64,000 nucleotides of DNA from Streptomyces sp. H27-C3 (GCF_030063415.1 NZ_JASITA010000038.1:1-64000), one strand, 5' to 3'; shown: positions 39,461 to 47,830, counted from the first letter of the stretch. A program made the numbers and translations. The notes: generated from the letters alone by a model not told the origin.

Positions 39461-40036
39461 TCAGACGTCGACGCCGAAGTCGGTGGCGATCCCGGCGAGC
39501 CCGGAAGCGTAACCCTGCCCGACGGCCCGGAACTTCCACTCCGCTCCGTGCCGGTAGAGCTCACCGAAGACCATGGCGGTCTCGCTGGAGGCATCCTCGC
39601 TCAGGTCGTAGCGGGCGATCTCCGCGCCACCGGCCTGGTTGACCACGCGGATGAAGGCGTTGCGGACCTGGCCGAAGCTCTGGCCGCGGCTCTCCGCGTC
39701 GTGGATCGACACCGGGAAGACGATTTTGGTGATCTCGGCGGGTACGGCGGCGAGTTCGACCTTGATGCTCTCGTCGTCCCCCTCACCCTCGCCGGTGAGG
39801 TTGTCACCGGTGTGCTCGACGGAACCGTCGGGGCTGGTGAGGTTGTTGTAGAAGATGAAGTGCCGGTCGGAGACGACCTTGCCGGACTCGTTGCACAGCA
39901 GTGCGCTGGCGTCCAGGTCGTAGTCGGTGCCGGTCGTCGTACGGACGTCCCAGCCGAGGCCCACCAGGACCGCGGTCAGGCCGGGAGCTTCCTTGGTCAG
40001 CGAGACGTTGCCGCCCTTGGCGAGGGTCACACCCAT
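39461..40036 (-). CDS. TerD family protein 2
   Basis: This 191-residue protein is the classical TerD/TerE form: MGVTLAKGGNVSLTKEAPGL, GLGWDVRTTTG, YDLDASALLC, NNLTSPDGSVEHTGDNLTGEGEGDDES and the terminal helix before DFGVDV. GGGAGGAAAC precedes the ATG. The upstream gap carries an inverted repeat of BlaI-operator type and a divergent BlaI-family gene, suggesting control by that repressor. The 100-base gap to TerD 1 contains short GTGCTGCT repeats, with no clear terminator. Confidence 0.93.
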   Translation of the reverse strand: MGVTLAKGGNVSLTKEAPGLTAVLVGLGWDVRTTTGTDYDLDASALLCNESGKVVSDRHFIFYNNLTSPDGSVEHTGDNLTGEGEGDDESIKVELAAVPAEITKIVFPVSIHDAESRGQSFGQVRNAFIRVVNQAGGAEIARYDLSEDASSETAMVFGELYRHGAEWKFRAVGQGYASGLAGIATDFGVDV

Positions 40037-40069
40037 GTCGTTTCCTCCCTGGAATCCGTACTCTGAAAA

Positions 40070-40083
40070 CTACAACAGTGTAG
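40070..40083. promoter_or_regulatory. BlaI/CopY-type operator candidate
   Basis: CTACAACAGTGTAG contains TACA and TGTA half sites in mirror order with a 4-base spacer, close to the TACAnnTGTA core bound by BlaI/MecI/CopY repressors. It lies 34 bases upstream of terD 2 and 116 bases upstream of the BlaI-family gene, with a TTGACC -35-like box for terD beside it. Confidence 0.5.
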
Positions 40084-40198
40084 AGGTCAAGTGGAGAGCG
40101 CGGGGGGCACGACTGCGGGACGGTTACGATGCCCCGTTGTTTGAGTCGCGTACGAGTCGCGGATGAGTCGCGTACGGATTCGGGAAGGAGGCCGCGTC

Positions 40199-40666
40199 AT
40201 GAGCGGAGACGGAAGCAAGGCCGACCGGGGGCGGGAGCCGCGCGGGCGCCGGCGCGGTCAGGGCGAGCTCGAAGCCCAGGTGCTCTCGGTGCTGGGCACG
40301 GCCCAGGAGCCGGTCACCGCGGCCTGGGTGCAGGGCCGGCTCGACGGCGACCTGGCGTACACCACGGTCATCACGATCCTGACCAGGCTGTACGAGAAGA
40401 AGGCCGTGACCCGCAGCAGCGAGGGCCGCCCCATCCGGTGGGAGCCGGTGGCCGACGGGGCGGGGCTGACGGCGCTGCGGATGCGCAGCCTCCTGGACAA
40501 GCGGGACGACCGCGACGCGGTGCTGTCGAGTTTCGTGTCGGCGCTCTCGCCGGACGACGAGCACCTGTTGCGGTCGCTGCTGGGTGAGGCGCGCAGGCAG
40601 GTCGGGCTGGGTGGACGGGCCCGGGGGGCCGGGCAGGTCGGGCCGGGCGATCCGGACGAGAGCTGA
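40199..40666 (+). CDS. BlaI/MecI/CopY family transcriptional repressor
   Basis: The 155-residue protein has a winged helix (GELEAQVLSVLGTAQEPVTAAWVQGRL, AYTTVITILTRLYEKKAVTR) and a C-terminal dimerisation helix pair (FVSALSPDDEHLLRSLLGE). That is the penicillinase-repressor pattern. GGAAGGAGG lies seven bases before the ATG. Such repressors are usually paired with an M56/BlaR1 membrane protease that cleaves them; none follows here, only a trypsin fragment. The likely targets are the divergent terD genes. Confidence 0.88.
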   Translation: MSGDGSKADRGREPRGRRRGQGELEAQVLSVLGTAQEPVTAAWVQGRLDGDLAYTTVITILTRLYEKKAVTRSSEGRPIRWEPVADGAGLTALRMRSLLDKRDDRDAVLSSFVSALSPDDEHLLRSLLGEARRQVGLGGRARGAGQVGPGDPDES

Positions 40667-40669
40667 CAG

Positions 40670-40925
40670 GTGCGTATCGGCAGCAAGAACCGAAAGACCG
40701 GGGGCACCGTACGCGACATCGACAAGATCGTGACCCACCCCGGCTATCACCTGAGCCAGACGGACGCCCCCAACCAGAACGACCTGGCGCTGATCCGGCT
40801 GGACCGGCCCGTCGGCCAGAAGCCCGTCCGTATCGCCGAGAAGGCGGGACCGGTCGGCACTCCCACCCGGATTCTCGGCTTCGGCACCGTCGTCGACACG
40901 ACCGCCATCGAGAAGGCGAAGTTCC
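40670..40925 (+). pseudogene. Trypsin-like serine protease fragment
   Basis: Reading from a GTG at 40670, the sequence gives VTHPGYHLSQTD and NDLALIRLDRPVGQKPVRI, containing the catalytic aspartate of S1 peptidases. GTPTRILGFGTV and FPGRLQQ follow. The N-terminal histidine region, signal peptide and C-terminal serine region are all missing. After LQQ the frame runs into unrelated sequence, where an AraC-type frame takes over. This internal piece is perhaps a third of a secreted protease gene. Confidence 0.75.
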
Positions 40926-40939
40926 CCGGGCGGCTCCAG

Positions 40940-41390
40940 CAGCGACCGCGAGGTCACCGAGAGCGTGGGTCTCGAACCGACACTGCGGTGGATGGAGACC
41001 CACCTCGATCGCCCCCTCACGCTCGCCGACATCGCCGCCCACGCACGGACCAGCCCCAGCAGCCTCACCCGCCGCTTCCTCGCCCACACCGCCCTCAGCC
41101 CGCTCCAGTACCTGCTCCGCGCACGGCTCCAGGAGGTCCGGCGTCTGCTGCGGGAGACGGACATCCCCGTGGAGCACATCGCGGCCCGGACGGGATTCAC
41201 CTCACCGGCCGCCCTGCGTCACCACTTCCGCGCCCTCACCGACACCACCCCGCGCGCCTACCGCCGGGTTCACTGTGCGCCGGGCGGGGACGGGTGTGCT
41301 CAGGAAGACGGTGGGGGAGCCGGGCCGGACCGGGGCGGCCGTGCGAAGCAACGGGAGTCGAACAACAGCTGTCCGAAACCGAGTTGTTGA
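40940..41390 (+). pseudogene. AraC-family DNA-binding domain fragment
   Basis: The frame entering at about 40940 reads LRWMETHLDRPLTLADIAAH, SPSSLTRRF, LQYLLRARLQEVRRLLRETD, IPVEHIAARTGFTSPAALRHHF and RAYRR. These are both helix-turn-helix units of an AraC/GlxA-type regulator. The N-terminal sensing domain is lost; the sequence before it is the protease fragment in another frame. After RAYRRVH the tail is Gly-rich and probably out of the original frame. An ATG at 40965 could still give a free DNA-binding domain, so expression cannot be excluded. Confidence 0.65.
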
Positions 41391-41456
41391 TCGTAGGATC
41401 TGAATACTCCTGATGAACAAGGGAGTTCGGCGTGTCCTGGAAGGGGCCCTGTCCTT

Positions 41457-43007
41457 GTGGTCGTAGTCGTGATCCTGGCCGCCGGCTGCGCCGCCGTCGC
41501 CGTACTGCTTGGCTTCTGGGCGCTGGCCCTGTACCGGCAGCTGACCGCCGAGCGCGCCGGGCGGGCCGGGGATCAGCGGGTGGCCGCCGCCCGGGGGGCG
41601 GCCGTGACCCAGCTGGCCGCGGTGCGGGTGCCCGCCATCGCCGAACGCGTGCGTACGGGACAGCGGTTGGACGGGGTTCCCGGCCCGGTCGCCCTGGAGG
41701 CCGAGGTCGGCGAGGAGTTCGCCCGCGCGCTGGCCGACGTGGTCGTGGCGCTCGGTTCGGACGAGGCGGTGCGCCGCGAGCGGGCCCTGCGGGACTCCGT
41801 ACAGGCCGCCTTCGAATCCGTCGCCCGGAACATGCACGCCATGGCCACCGTGCAGCAACAGGTGCTGGACCGTGTCGAGCGTTCCATCGACGACCCGCGC
41901 CTGATGGCCGAGGTGATGAAGGCCGACCACGCGGCGTCACAGATGACCCGCAAGGCCCAGACGCTGCTGGTGATGTGCGGCATCTGGCCGGCCCGGCGGG
42001 AGACCCGGCCGGTGTCGCTCTATGACTGTGTGCGTGGTGCGCAGTCCCGGATCGTGGAGTTCGGCCGGCTCGACGTGCACGGCGGGCAGACGCTGTACGT
42101 GGTGGCCCCGGCGGTGGAGGGGCTGATGCACGCCATCGCCGAACTCCTGGAGAACGCCACGGTGTTCTCGCCCTCCAGCACTCAAGTCGTGGTGACCATC
42201 AGGGAGGTGGGTGCGGGCGCGGTGGTGGAGGTCGACGACGCCGGTCTCGGCATGCCGCCCGACGTCCTGAACCAGGCGATGGGCCAGCTGCGCGCCGAGC
42301 TGGACCTCGCCAGGCTCGGCGCGGTGCCCCGCCTCGGGCTTGCCTGCGTGGGGCGTTGGGCCCGTGAGCTCGGCTTCAAGGTGGAGCTGACGGGTGCGTC
42401 CGCGTACGGCGGCACCCGCGCGGTGGCCTTCGTACCGCACCGGCTGCTGACCGAGCCGCTGTCCCACTTCGCCACGCCGCCCCAGGCCGCCGCGGACACC
42501 CGGTCGCCGGCCGTCGCGCCGGTGCCACCGCGGCGGACCGTCGAACCCGTGCCGTTGCACCAGACCGTCGCGCCGGTCGTGGAGACGCCGCCACCGGGCC
42601 GGAGGAGCGACGGCGCGCCCGATGGCGTACGACAGCCTCCGGTGCCCGCGCCCGACGACATACGGCAGCTCCGGCCGGCCGGGTCCGACGACGTACAGCA
42701 GCCGGGGGCGGCGCAACAGCCCCCGGGGGCCGGGCTCGGCGGGCTGCCCCGGCGTCGCAGCCGGCGCGGCGCCGGGCAAGCGGCGGCCGACCGGCTTCCG
42801 CGGAACCCGCGGGCCCCACAGGCGCCGACGCCCCCGTCGGCCCCCTGGACCCCGGAGGCCGCACGGGCGTCGATCGCCAGTGTGTTGTCCGGCACCCGGC
42901 GCGGGCGGGCGGTCATCGACGGGGCCGAGCACAACGAAGTGCGGGACCGCGACCAAGTGCGGGACCCCGATCAAGTGCGTGACCAACACGATGGAGGCCG
43001 GCCGTGA
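41457..43007 (+). CDS. cvnA: Conservon sensor protein CvnA (histidine-kinase-like ATPase)
   Basis: A 516-residue protein with one N-terminal membrane helix (VILAAGCAAVAVLLGFWALAL), a coiled H-box-like region (RVERSIDDPRLMAEVMKADHAAS) and a HATPase domain with the N box (HAIAELLENATVFSP), G1 box (VDDAGLGM) and G2 region (LGLACVGRWARELG). A 150-residue Pro/Arg-rich tail follows. It is short for a CvnA and lacks an obvious extracellular sensor loop. It starts a six-gene operon with CvnB, C, D and two P450s; the equivalents in Streptomyces griseus and S. coelicolor affect aerial growth. The GTG start has GGAAGGGG about 10 bases upstream. Confidence 0.88.
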   Translation: MVVVVILAAGCAAVAVLLGFWALALYRQLTAERAGRAGDQRVAAARGAAVTQLAAVRVPAIAERVRTGQRLDGVPGPVALEAEVGEEFARALADVVVALGSDEAVRRERALRDSVQAAFESVARNMHAMATVQQQVLDRVERSIDDPRLMAEVMKADHAASQMTRKAQTLLVMCGIWPARRETRPVSLYDCVRGAQSRIVEFGRLDVHGGQTLYVVAPAVEGLMHAIAELLENATVFSPSSTQVVVTIREVGAGAVVEVDDAGLGMPPDVLNQAMGQLRAELDLARLGAVPRLGLACVGRWARELGFKVELTGASAYGGTRAVAFVPHRLLTEPLSHFATPPQAAADTRSPAVAPVPPRRTVEPVPLHQTVAPVVETPPPGRRSDGAPDGVRQPPVPAPDDIRQLRPAGSDDVQQPGAAQQPPGAGLGGLPRRRSRRGAGQAAADRLPRNPRAPQAPTPPSAPWTPEAARASIASVLSGTRRGRAVIDGAEHNEVRDRDQVRDPDQVRDQHDGGRP

Positions 43008-43495
43008 CCGGGATCATAGGAATCCTCCCCGACCTGGGCTGGATGCTGCGCCCGCTGACCGAGATTCCGGGGGTCAGGCACGCCGTGGTCGTCTCCGAGG
43101 ACGGGCTGCGGCTGGGGCACGCCTCCGCCGAGAACCTTTCCGGGCCGGTGGCCCGACTGAGCGTGGCCGAGGCGGAATCGCTCTCCGCGGCGTGCGCCGC
43201 GATGACGATGACGGGCCGGTCCACCGCCGCGCTGCTGTTCGGCGGGGGCGGCGCGGTGCGTCAGCTGATGCTGGAGTCGGAGCACGGCTTCGTTCTGTTC
43301 ACCCACGCCGGAACCGGCGCGCATCTGGGAGTGGCCACCGACACGGCCGCCGATGTGGGCCTGGTGGCCCAGCAGATGCAGCTCCTGGTGGCGAAGATCG
43401 GTGCGCATCTGACGAGCCGGCCGCGGGACGAGGCGCGGGACCAGTCGGATCACCGCCCAGATGATCATGATCAGCCGGTGACCCCGCCGTCATGA
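43004..43495 (+). CDS. cvnB: Roadblock/LC7 protein CvnB
   Basis: The 163-residue protein has the Roadblock/LC7 pattern: LGWMLRPLTEIPGVRHAVVVSEDGLRLGHAS, ESLSAACAAMTMTGRSTAALLF and GFVLFTHAGTGAHLGVATD. Roadblock proteins bind small GTPases, here presumably CvnD, as MglB does for MglA. It overlaps cvnA and cvnC by four bases each. The tail is rich in Asp and His (DQSDHRPDDHDQ). Confidence 0.92.
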   Translation: MTGIIGILPDLGWMLRPLTEIPGVRHAVVVSEDGLRLGHASAENLSGPVARLSVAEAESLSAACAAMTMTGRSTAALLFGGGGAVRQLMLESEHGFVLFTHAGTGAHLGVATDTAADVGLVAQQMQLLVAKIGAHLTSRPRDEARDQSDHRPDDHDQPVTPPS

Positions 43496-43851
43496 CGGAC
43501 CGGCCGGAGGAACGGACCACGTCCGCGGTACGTCCGTACGTGATCACCGGCGGCCGGGCGGACGCGGGCGGCGAGCCGCTGTCCTGGGAGTCCCTGGTGA
43601 TGGCCGCGGACGTCGCCGTACCGCCGTCCCTCCAGCCCGAGCACCGCATGATTTTGACGCACTGTCAGGGACTTTTGTCCGTGGCCGAGGTGGCCGCTCA
43701 TATCGGCCAATCGGCACCGGTGGTCCAGGTGTTGCTCTCCGACCTCCTGGAGTGGGGGCTGATCGTGAGCCGCCCGCCCATCCCGGCGGCCGAACGTACC
43801 GATCTGTCCATCCTGAGAAAGGTGCTCCATGGCCTCGAAAGCCGCCTCTGA
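43492..43851 (+). CDS. cvnC: DUF742 protein CvnC
   Basis: A 119-residue DUF742 protein: VRPYVITGGRADAGGEPLSWESLVMA, LQPEHRMILTHCQGLLSVAEVAAHIGQ and VQVLLSDLLEWGLIVSRPP. The second half is a winged-helix-like fold. CvnC proteins contact CvnD and CvnB in the conservon complex at the membrane. It overlaps cvnB by four bases and cvnD by 23 bases. Confidence 0.92.
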   Translation: MTDRPEERTTSAVRPYVITGGRADAGGEPLSWESLVMAADVAVPPSLQPEHRMILTHCQGLLSVAEVAAHIGQSAPVVQVLLSDLLEWGLIVSRPPIPAAERTDLSILRKVLHGLESRL

Positions 43852-44572
43852 GGCGCCGGTGCGCGGTTCGGTAGGGGCCCCGGGCGCCGCGACCGCCGAG
43901 GTCTCGGGCAAGTACCTCACCTCCAGCGTCGTCGGGGCGGCCAAGATCCTGGTCGTCGGCCCGCTCGGGGTCGGCAAGACCACGCTGATCGGCACGGTCT
44001 CGGAGATCAAGCCACTGTTCACCGAGGCGGCGATGACCCAGGCGGGTGCCCGGGTGGACGCCCGCGTCGAGCACACCAAGACGACCACCACCGTCGCCCT
44101 GGACTTCGGCCGGATGACGATCGACGGCGAGTTGGTGCTCTATCTGTTCGGTACGCCGGGACAGCCGCGGTTCCTGCCCGCCTGGCGGGACCTCGCCAAG
44201 GGCGCGCTCGGTGCGCTGGCCCTGGTGGACACGCGCGACCTGACCGCGTCCTTCGACGCCCTGGGCAACCTGGAGGACCTGGGGCTGCCCTTCGCCGTCG
44301 CGGTCAATGTCTTCCCCGGCAGCCCGCAGTATCCCGAGGACGAACTCCGGGCCGCCCTCGACCTGCTTCCGCACACTCCGCTGGTGGCCTGCGACGCGCG
44401 TGACCCCCGGTCCTCGGTCCGCGCGCTGATCGCCCTCGTCAGCCACCTCATCGAGTCCGAGTCCGCAGCTCCGTCCCCGTCCGCACATCCGTCCCCGTCC
44501 GCACATCCATCCCCGTCCGCACATCCATCCCCGCCCGCACCTCCACCCCCGTCCGCCCCGGAGCCCTCATGA
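43829..44572 (+). CDS. cvnD: Small GTPase CvnD
   Basis: The 247-residue protein is a Ras-like GTPase of the bacterial conservon type: Walker A GPLGVGKTTLIG (residues 44-55), the switch region KTTTTVALDFGR, LYLFGTPGQPRF in place of DxxG (Gly for Asp), and AVNVFPGS instead of NKxD. The C-terminal 30 residues are an unusual run of SAHPSP units encoded by 18-base tandem repeats (about 44467-44540). It presumably passes the CvnA signal on. It overlaps cvnC and cvnE. Confidence 0.92.
   Translation: MASKAASEAPVRGSVGAPGAATAEVSGKYLTSSVVGAAKILVVGPLGVGKTTLIGTVSEIKPLFTEAAMTQAGARVDARVEHTKTTTTVALDFGRMTIDGELVLYLFGTPGQPRFLPAWRDLAKGALGALALVDTRDLTASFDALGNLEDLGLPFAVAVNVFPGSPQYPEDELRAALDLLPHTPLVACDARDPRSSVRALIALVSHLIESESAAPSPSAHPSPSAHPSPSAHPSPPAPPPPSAPEPS
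44467..44540 (+). repeat. 18-bp tandem repeats in the cvnD 3' end
   Basis: About four units of CATCCGTCCCCGTCCGCA or close variants occur in succession, encoding HPSPSA. Later units carry T-to-A changes. Copy-number change would lengthen or shorten the CvnD tail without breaking the frame. Confidence 0.85.
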
Positions 44573-45864
44573 GCACCCCGCCCGCCCAGCCAGGCCATCC
44601 CGCCGCCCCGCCCCGTGGGTTCGGCGGGCGCTGCCCGGCCGCGACTCCGCTGTACGGGCCCCAGCTCGACGGCGACGGGCTGCCCGCGCTGTACGAGGAA
44701 CTCCGCAGGACTCACGGACCGGTGGCCCCGGTGACCGTCGCGCCCGGCATCGACGCCTGGTTGGTGCTCGGCCACCGCGAGCTGCTCCAACTCACCCGTG
44801 ACGAGCAGGACTTCTCGCACGACCCGCGCCGCTGGAGCCTGATGCGCGAGGGCCGGGTGCCGGCCGACTCGTCGATCCTGCCGATGGTCGGCTGGCGGCC
44901 CGCGTTGCTGTTCGCCGACGGGCAGCAGCACCGCCGGATGCGGGCCGCGGTGTCCGACGCGCTGGCCGGCATCAACGGGCACGAACTGCGCCGCACGGTA
45001 CGGGCGACGGCCGAGCAACTGATTGCCTCGTTCGCCGGCCGCCGGGAGGCCGATCTGGTGCCGCACTACGCGCGCAAGCTGCCCATGCAGGTCATCACCG
45101 GGCTGCTCGGCCTGGACCAGCGGACCGGCCAGCAACTGGTGCAGGCCATCGCCGGCACGGTCGTCGCCAACGCGGACTCGGCCAACGCCAGCAACCGCAT
45201 GGGCGTCATCCTGCAGGCGCTGATCGAGGAGAAGCGCAGCAGTCCCGGCAGTGACATCACCTCGGCGCTGCTGCGACACCCCGCCCGGCTGACCGACGAA
45301 GAGGTGCTGCACAACCTGGTGGTGATGTTCGTCGCGGGGAACCAGACCACCGTGAACTGGATCGCCACCACCCTGCGCATCCTGCTCTGCGACCCGGCCT
45401 TCCGGTCCTCGCTGACCGGCGGCCACCTCACCGTGGATGACGCACTCGACCTGGTGCTTTGGCGCTTCCCCCCGACCCAGAACTTCCCCGCCCGCTACGC
45501 CACCCGCGACCTGAGCTTCGGCGGCCAGGACATCCGCGCCGGAGACATGCTGGTCCTCGGCCTGGCCGCGGCCAACGCGGACCCGGCGGTGCTGCCCGCC
45601 GACGGTAGCCCCGTCGTCGGCAACCGCTCCCACCTGGCCTTCGGCGGCGGCCCGCACACCTGCCCCGCGCAGGACCCGGCCAGGCTGATCACCCGTACCG
45701 CGGTGGACACCATCCGGCACCGGCTGCCCGACCTGGAACTGGCCGTCCCCGAAGCCGACCTGGCCTGGATCAAGTCACCGTGGAGCAAGGGGCTCGCGGC
45801 GCTCCCGGTGCGCTTCACCGAACCGCATCTGCCGTCCGTACCACCGTCAGGAGAGTCCAGTTGA
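44569..45864 (+). CDS. Cytochrome P450, CYP157-like, lacking ExxR
   Basis: A 431-residue P450 in the conservon. The heme-ligand region is FGGGPHTCPAQD (Cys365). Two otherwise near-universal motifs are altered. The I-helix reads VAGNQTT (256-261) instead of AGxETT. The K-helix ExxR position reads LVLWR (295-299), with Val where Glu is expected. This fits the CYP157 family of Streptomyces conservons, which is known to lack ExxR. It may act with or regulate the following P450 rather than perform ordinary monooxygenation. It overlaps cvnD and the next P450 by four bases. Confidence 0.85.
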   Translation: MSTPPAQPGHPAAPPRGFGGRCPAATPLYGPQLDGDGLPALYEELRRTHGPVAPVTVAPGIDAWLVLGHRELLQLTRDEQDFSHDPRRWSLMREGRVPADSSILPMVGWRPALLFADGQQHRRMRAAVSDALAGINGHELRRTVRATAEQLIASFAGRREADLVPHYARKLPMQVITGLLGLDQRTGQQLVQAIAGTVVANADSANASNRMGVILQALIEEKRSSPGSDITSALLRHPARLTDEEVLHNLVVMFVAGNQTTVNWIATTLRILLCDPAFRSSLTGGHLTVDDALDLVLWRFPPTQNFPARYATRDLSFGGQDIRAGDMLVLGLAAANADPAVLPADGSPVVGNRSHLAFGGGPHTCPAQDPARLITRTAVDTIRHRLPDLELAVPEADLAWIKSPWSKGLAALPVRFTEPHLPSVPPSGESS

Positions 45865-47114
45865 GCACCTCACACGGCACACCCCACCGCATGGACCCGG
45901 CCGGTGGCTGCCCGCACGCGGACAACGCGCGGCTGCTCGCCCGGGGCGCCGTGGCGACGGTCGTGCTCCCCGGTGACGTCGAGGGCATGGTGGTCCTCGG
46001 GCACGACGCGCTCAAGGAGTTCCTCGCCCACCCCGACGTCGCCAAGGGCGCGGCGCACTTCACCGCGCTCCAGGAGGGGCAGATCCCCGACGGCTGGCCG
46101 TTGAAGACCTTCGCCACCGTGCAGGGCATGACCACCGCCGACGACGCGGACCACCGGCGGCTGCGGGCGCTGGTGAGCAGGGCGTTCACCGCCCGCCGGG
46201 TGGAGGAGCTGCGCCCGCGGATCGAGAAGGTGACCGCCGAGCTGCTCGACGGCCTGGAGCAGGCGGCCCCGGCGGACGGCGAGGCCGTCGACCTGCGCGC
46301 GCACTTCGCACTGCCGTTGCCGATGGGCGTCATCTGCGAGCTGCTCGGTGTGGACGCCGGGCACCAGGACCGGCTGCACCACCTCTCGAACCAGGTGGTC
46401 GCCACCGACATAGGCCCCAAGGAGGCGATGGCCGCCAACCGGGAGCTCGTCGAGGTGCTGGGCGCGATCGTCGCCGACCGCACCGGGAAGCCGGGCGAGG
46501 ACCTCACCAGCGCGCTGGTCGCGGCCCGCGAGGCGGACGGGGACCGGCTCAGCCCGCACGAGCTGATCGGCACCCTGCTGCTGATGATCATCGCCGGGCA
46601 CGAGACCACGCTGAACCTCATCACCAACGCGGTACGTGCGCTCTGCGCCCACCGCGACCAGCTCGAACTGGCCCTGGCCGGCACGGTCTCCTGGACGGAC
46701 GTGGTCGAGGAGACGCTGCGCTGGGACGCCCCGGTCAGCTACTTCCCTTTCCGCTACCCCACCCGCGACCTGCCCCTGGCCGGCACGGTGATCCCCAAAG
46801 GCACTCCGGTGCTGGCCGGTTACTCGGCGGCGGGTCGCGACCAGGCGGCGTACGGCCCCGACGCGGACCGCTTCGACGTCACCAGGGCCGCTCGCAACCT
46901 CTCCCTCGGCCACGGCCCGCACTACTGCCTGGGCGCACCGCTGGCCCGGATGGAGGCCACCATCGCGCTGGAACGGCTGTTCACCCGCTTCCCGGACCTG
47001 GACCTCGCCGTCCCGGAGACGGAGGCGGCCCTGCCCCGGCACGCGAGCTTCGTCGGCAACAGCGTGCGAAACCTGCCGGTCCGGCTGCGGGGACGGACGG
47101 CAGGGGGCAGCTGA
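45861..47114 (+). CDS. Cytochrome P450, CYP154-like
   Basis: This 417-residue P450 keeps all classical motifs: IIAGHETT in helix I (243-250), ETLR in helix K (284-287) and the heme loop LGHGPHYCLGAPLAR (Cys356). CYP157/CYP154 gene pairs at the end of conservons are known from S. coelicolor, and this pair follows that pattern. CYP154 enzymes hydroxylate steroids or polyketides in vitro; the natural substrate is unclear. The TTG start overlaps the previous stop (TTGA) and has GGAG 7-8 bases upstream, so it is translationally coupled. Confidence 0.87.
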   Translation: MSTSHGTPHRMDPAGGCPHADNARLLARGAVATVVLPGDVEGMVVLGHDALKEFLAHPDVAKGAAHFTALQEGQIPDGWPLKTFATVQGMTTADDADHRRLRALVSRAFTARRVEELRPRIEKVTAELLDGLEQAAPADGEAVDLRAHFALPLPMGVICELLGVDAGHQDRLHHLSNQVVATDIGPKEAMAANRELVEVLGAIVADRTGKPGEDLTSALVAAREADGDRLSPHELIGTLLLMIIAGHETTLNLITNAVRALCAHRDQLELALAGTVSWTDVVEETLRWDAPVSYFPFRYPTRDLPLAGTVIPKGTPVLAGYSAAGRDQAAYGPDADRFDVTRAARNLSLGHGPHYCLGAPLARMEATIALERLFTRFPDLDLAVPETEAALPRHASFVGNSVRNLPVRLRGRTAGGS

Positions 47115-47121
47115 TCCTTTG

Positions 47122-47194
47122 ATTCCGCGGGGGCGCGGCCGGTCCGAGAGGTCGTACGTACCGGCCTCGTGGTCGCGGCCCCGCCGCGGATCAG
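47122..47194 (+). terminator. Hairpin after the conservon
   Basis: GATTCCGCGGGGGCGCGGCC and the segment ending GGCCCCGCCGCGGATCAG form an imperfect long stem, with ACCGG/CCGGT inside. It starts shortly after the second P450 stop. Confidence 0.5.
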
Positions 47195-47356
47195 AATCAG
47201 GAGGGGGAGGCGGGGGCGCCCGTACGAGCCGGCGTCGTCGCCGCGTTGTTCCTGCCCCCGCGGCGCCGTCGGCGCTCAGGGCGCGCCGCGACCAGGCAGG
47301 GCGGTTGGACCGGGCGATCAGGTCGGGTAGTCAGGCCGCGCGATCGAACCCGACCA

Positions 47357-47830
47357 TCACGGCCAGACCAGACAATAAGGCTGATGTCCCGCCTCATGCA
47401 GCCGATGGCTGAAGTCCTGCCATTCGTGCAGCAATTGGTACACGTAGTACGCGTCCCGCGGCCCTCCGCGATCCGGCACCGTCGACCAGATGAAGGCCGC
47501 CGCGCCCACCGACTCCTCGCCGATGCCGCGCAGCGGGTCGACGACCGTCATGGGGAGCTTGACCACCGCGTAGTCGGGGTGCAGGACGACCAGCTCCAGC
47601 GGGGGGACCTTGTGCAGCGGTATCCCCTCGATGCCGGTCAGGACCATCGCCGCCACCGTCTCCGGCTTGATCTTGGTGAACATGCCGCCCATGCCCAGCT
47701 CGTCGCCGCCCAGCTCCTCGGGGCGCATCGAAATGGGCACGCGGGCCGCCGTGGCTCCGTCAGGAGCGCCGAAGTACTTGTAGGTCACCCCCACCCGGCC
47801 ACTCCTGCTTCCCGTATGCGCGTCGGTCAT
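47357..47830 (-). CDS. Conserved protein of unknown function, 157 aa
   Basis: I recognise this as a protein often found next to hemL in Streptomyces but know no function. It begins with GRVGVTYKYFGAPDGATAAR and continues PISMRPEELGGDELGMGGMF, KIKPETVAAMVLTGIEGIPL and AAFIWSTVPDRGGPRDAYYV. Its mixed alpha/beta composition has no membrane segment or catalytic signature. The ATG at 47830 has GGGAG about 11 bases upstream. It is divergent from hemL. Confidence 0.75.
   Translation of the reverse strand: MTDAHTGSRSGRVGVTYKYFGAPDGATAARVPISMRPEELGGDELGMGGMFTKIKPETVAAMVLTGIEGIPLHKVPPLELVVLHPDYAVVKLPMTVVDPLRGIGEESVGAAAFIWSTVPDRGGPRDAYYVYQLLHEWQDFSHRLHEAGHQPYCLVWP

Noticed and set aside
41340..41456. 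AACAAC/GTTGTT inverted repeat near 41358-41386 as an operator for the conservon
   Set aside because: The 6-bp arms with a 16-base spacer are weak, and the site lies in the tail of the AraC relic; nothing else supports it.
44467..44540. CRISPR-like repeat spacing
   Set aside because: The 18-bp units are adjacent with no spacers and lie in the coding end of cvnD, so they are coding tandem repeats.
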